A DNA stretch of 63,620 bases, taken from positions 1 to 63,620 of the forward strand of contig JARGFW010000005.1 in assembly GCA_029211085.1 (NCBI GenBank), read 5' to 3'. The notes beneath the pieces are model-generated. The model was given only the letters and a program-made list of their open reading frames with translations, had not been told where the DNA came from and did not search any database. The position numbers were made by a program, and so were the translations under genes. The stretch comes from Deferrisomatales bacterium (GTDB taxonomy: Bacteria > Desulfobacterota > Deferrisomatia > Deferrisomatales > JARGFW01). Shown here piece after piece: positions 63,586-63,620 of the stretch (its first letter is position 1; every line of letters starts with the position of its first letter).

Positions 63586-63620
63586 CACGGGCCGCAGGCC
63601 CGCCCGGAGGGCGAGCCCCA

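Overview
The window is GC-rich (roughly two thirds G+C by eye) and gene-dense. It belongs to a Gram-negative bacterium: it has an outer-membrane porin, two periplasmic TRAP uptake systems and capsule/O-antigen sugar-nucleotide genes. Corrinoid methyl transfer with a RACo activator, a hydroxybenzoyl-CoA-reductase-like molybdoenzyme, several acyl/aryl-CoA ligases and sigma-54 two-component systems suggest an anaerobic or facultative degrader of aromatic and phenylpropanoid acids. A high-GC member of Desulfobacterota or Pseudomonadota would fit, but the sequence alone does not fix the taxon. No rRNA, tRNA, CRISPR array, integrase or transposase was seen.

Layout. 1-2.9 kb: tail of an unknown gene, a MoaD-like carrier, a DUF4242 protein, an unknown protein and a DUF362 ferredoxin protein. 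3.0-8.6 kb: methyl-transfer block (two corrinoid proteins, GntR regulator, DUF1638 protein, pterin methyltransferase, RACo). 8.7-15.0 kb: TetR regulator with a tandem operator facing a beta-oxidation set (acyl-CoA dehydrogenase, thiolase, hydroxyacyl-CoA dehydrogenase/enoyl-CoA hydratase fusion). 15.2-24.6 kb: a universal stress protein gene, then a minus-strand operon running feruloyl-CoA-synthase-like ligase, TRAP transporter 1, flavin reductase-like protein, histidine kinase 1 and sigma-54 response regulator 1. 25-28.6 kb: AraC regulator, PaaK-like ligase, a small protein and a stress protein. 29-34.2 kb: TRAP transporter 2 and porin. 34.7-44.5 kb: MBL hydrolase, URO-D-type methyltransferase, two-component system 2, CoA-transferase/GNAT fusion and an aryl-acid ligase. 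44.5-48.8 kb: MarR regulator and a three-subunit molybdenum hydroxylase with an extra Cys loop. 48.9-51.6 kb: an AT-rich stress protein gene, a frameshifted HD-domain gene, an RluA-type pseudouridine synthase and DarP. 51.7-63.6 kb: sugar-nucleotide genes (GalE, UXS, UGD, UDP-glucuronate epimerase, UDP-HexNAc dehydrogenase and epimerase, AlgA-like), interrupted by CoaBC, an MBL hydrolase and a gamma-carbonic anhydrase.

How it may work together (inference). Methoxylated phenylpropanoids would enter through the porin and TRAP systems and be activated by the CoA ligases. Side chains would be shortened by the beta-oxidation set, O-methyl groups removed by the corrinoid/URO-D system, and ring hydroxyls removed by the hydroxybenzoyl-CoA-reductase-like enzyme. 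The strongest regulatory signal is a set of sigma-54 (-24/-12) promoters before the ligase-TRAP operon, TRAP 2, the porin and the URO-D methyltransferase, with a weaker one before a stress protein gene. Three of them share a TCTTTACA element about 110-150 bp upstream. Two paralogous sigma-54 two-component systems in the same region are the obvious candidate regulators.
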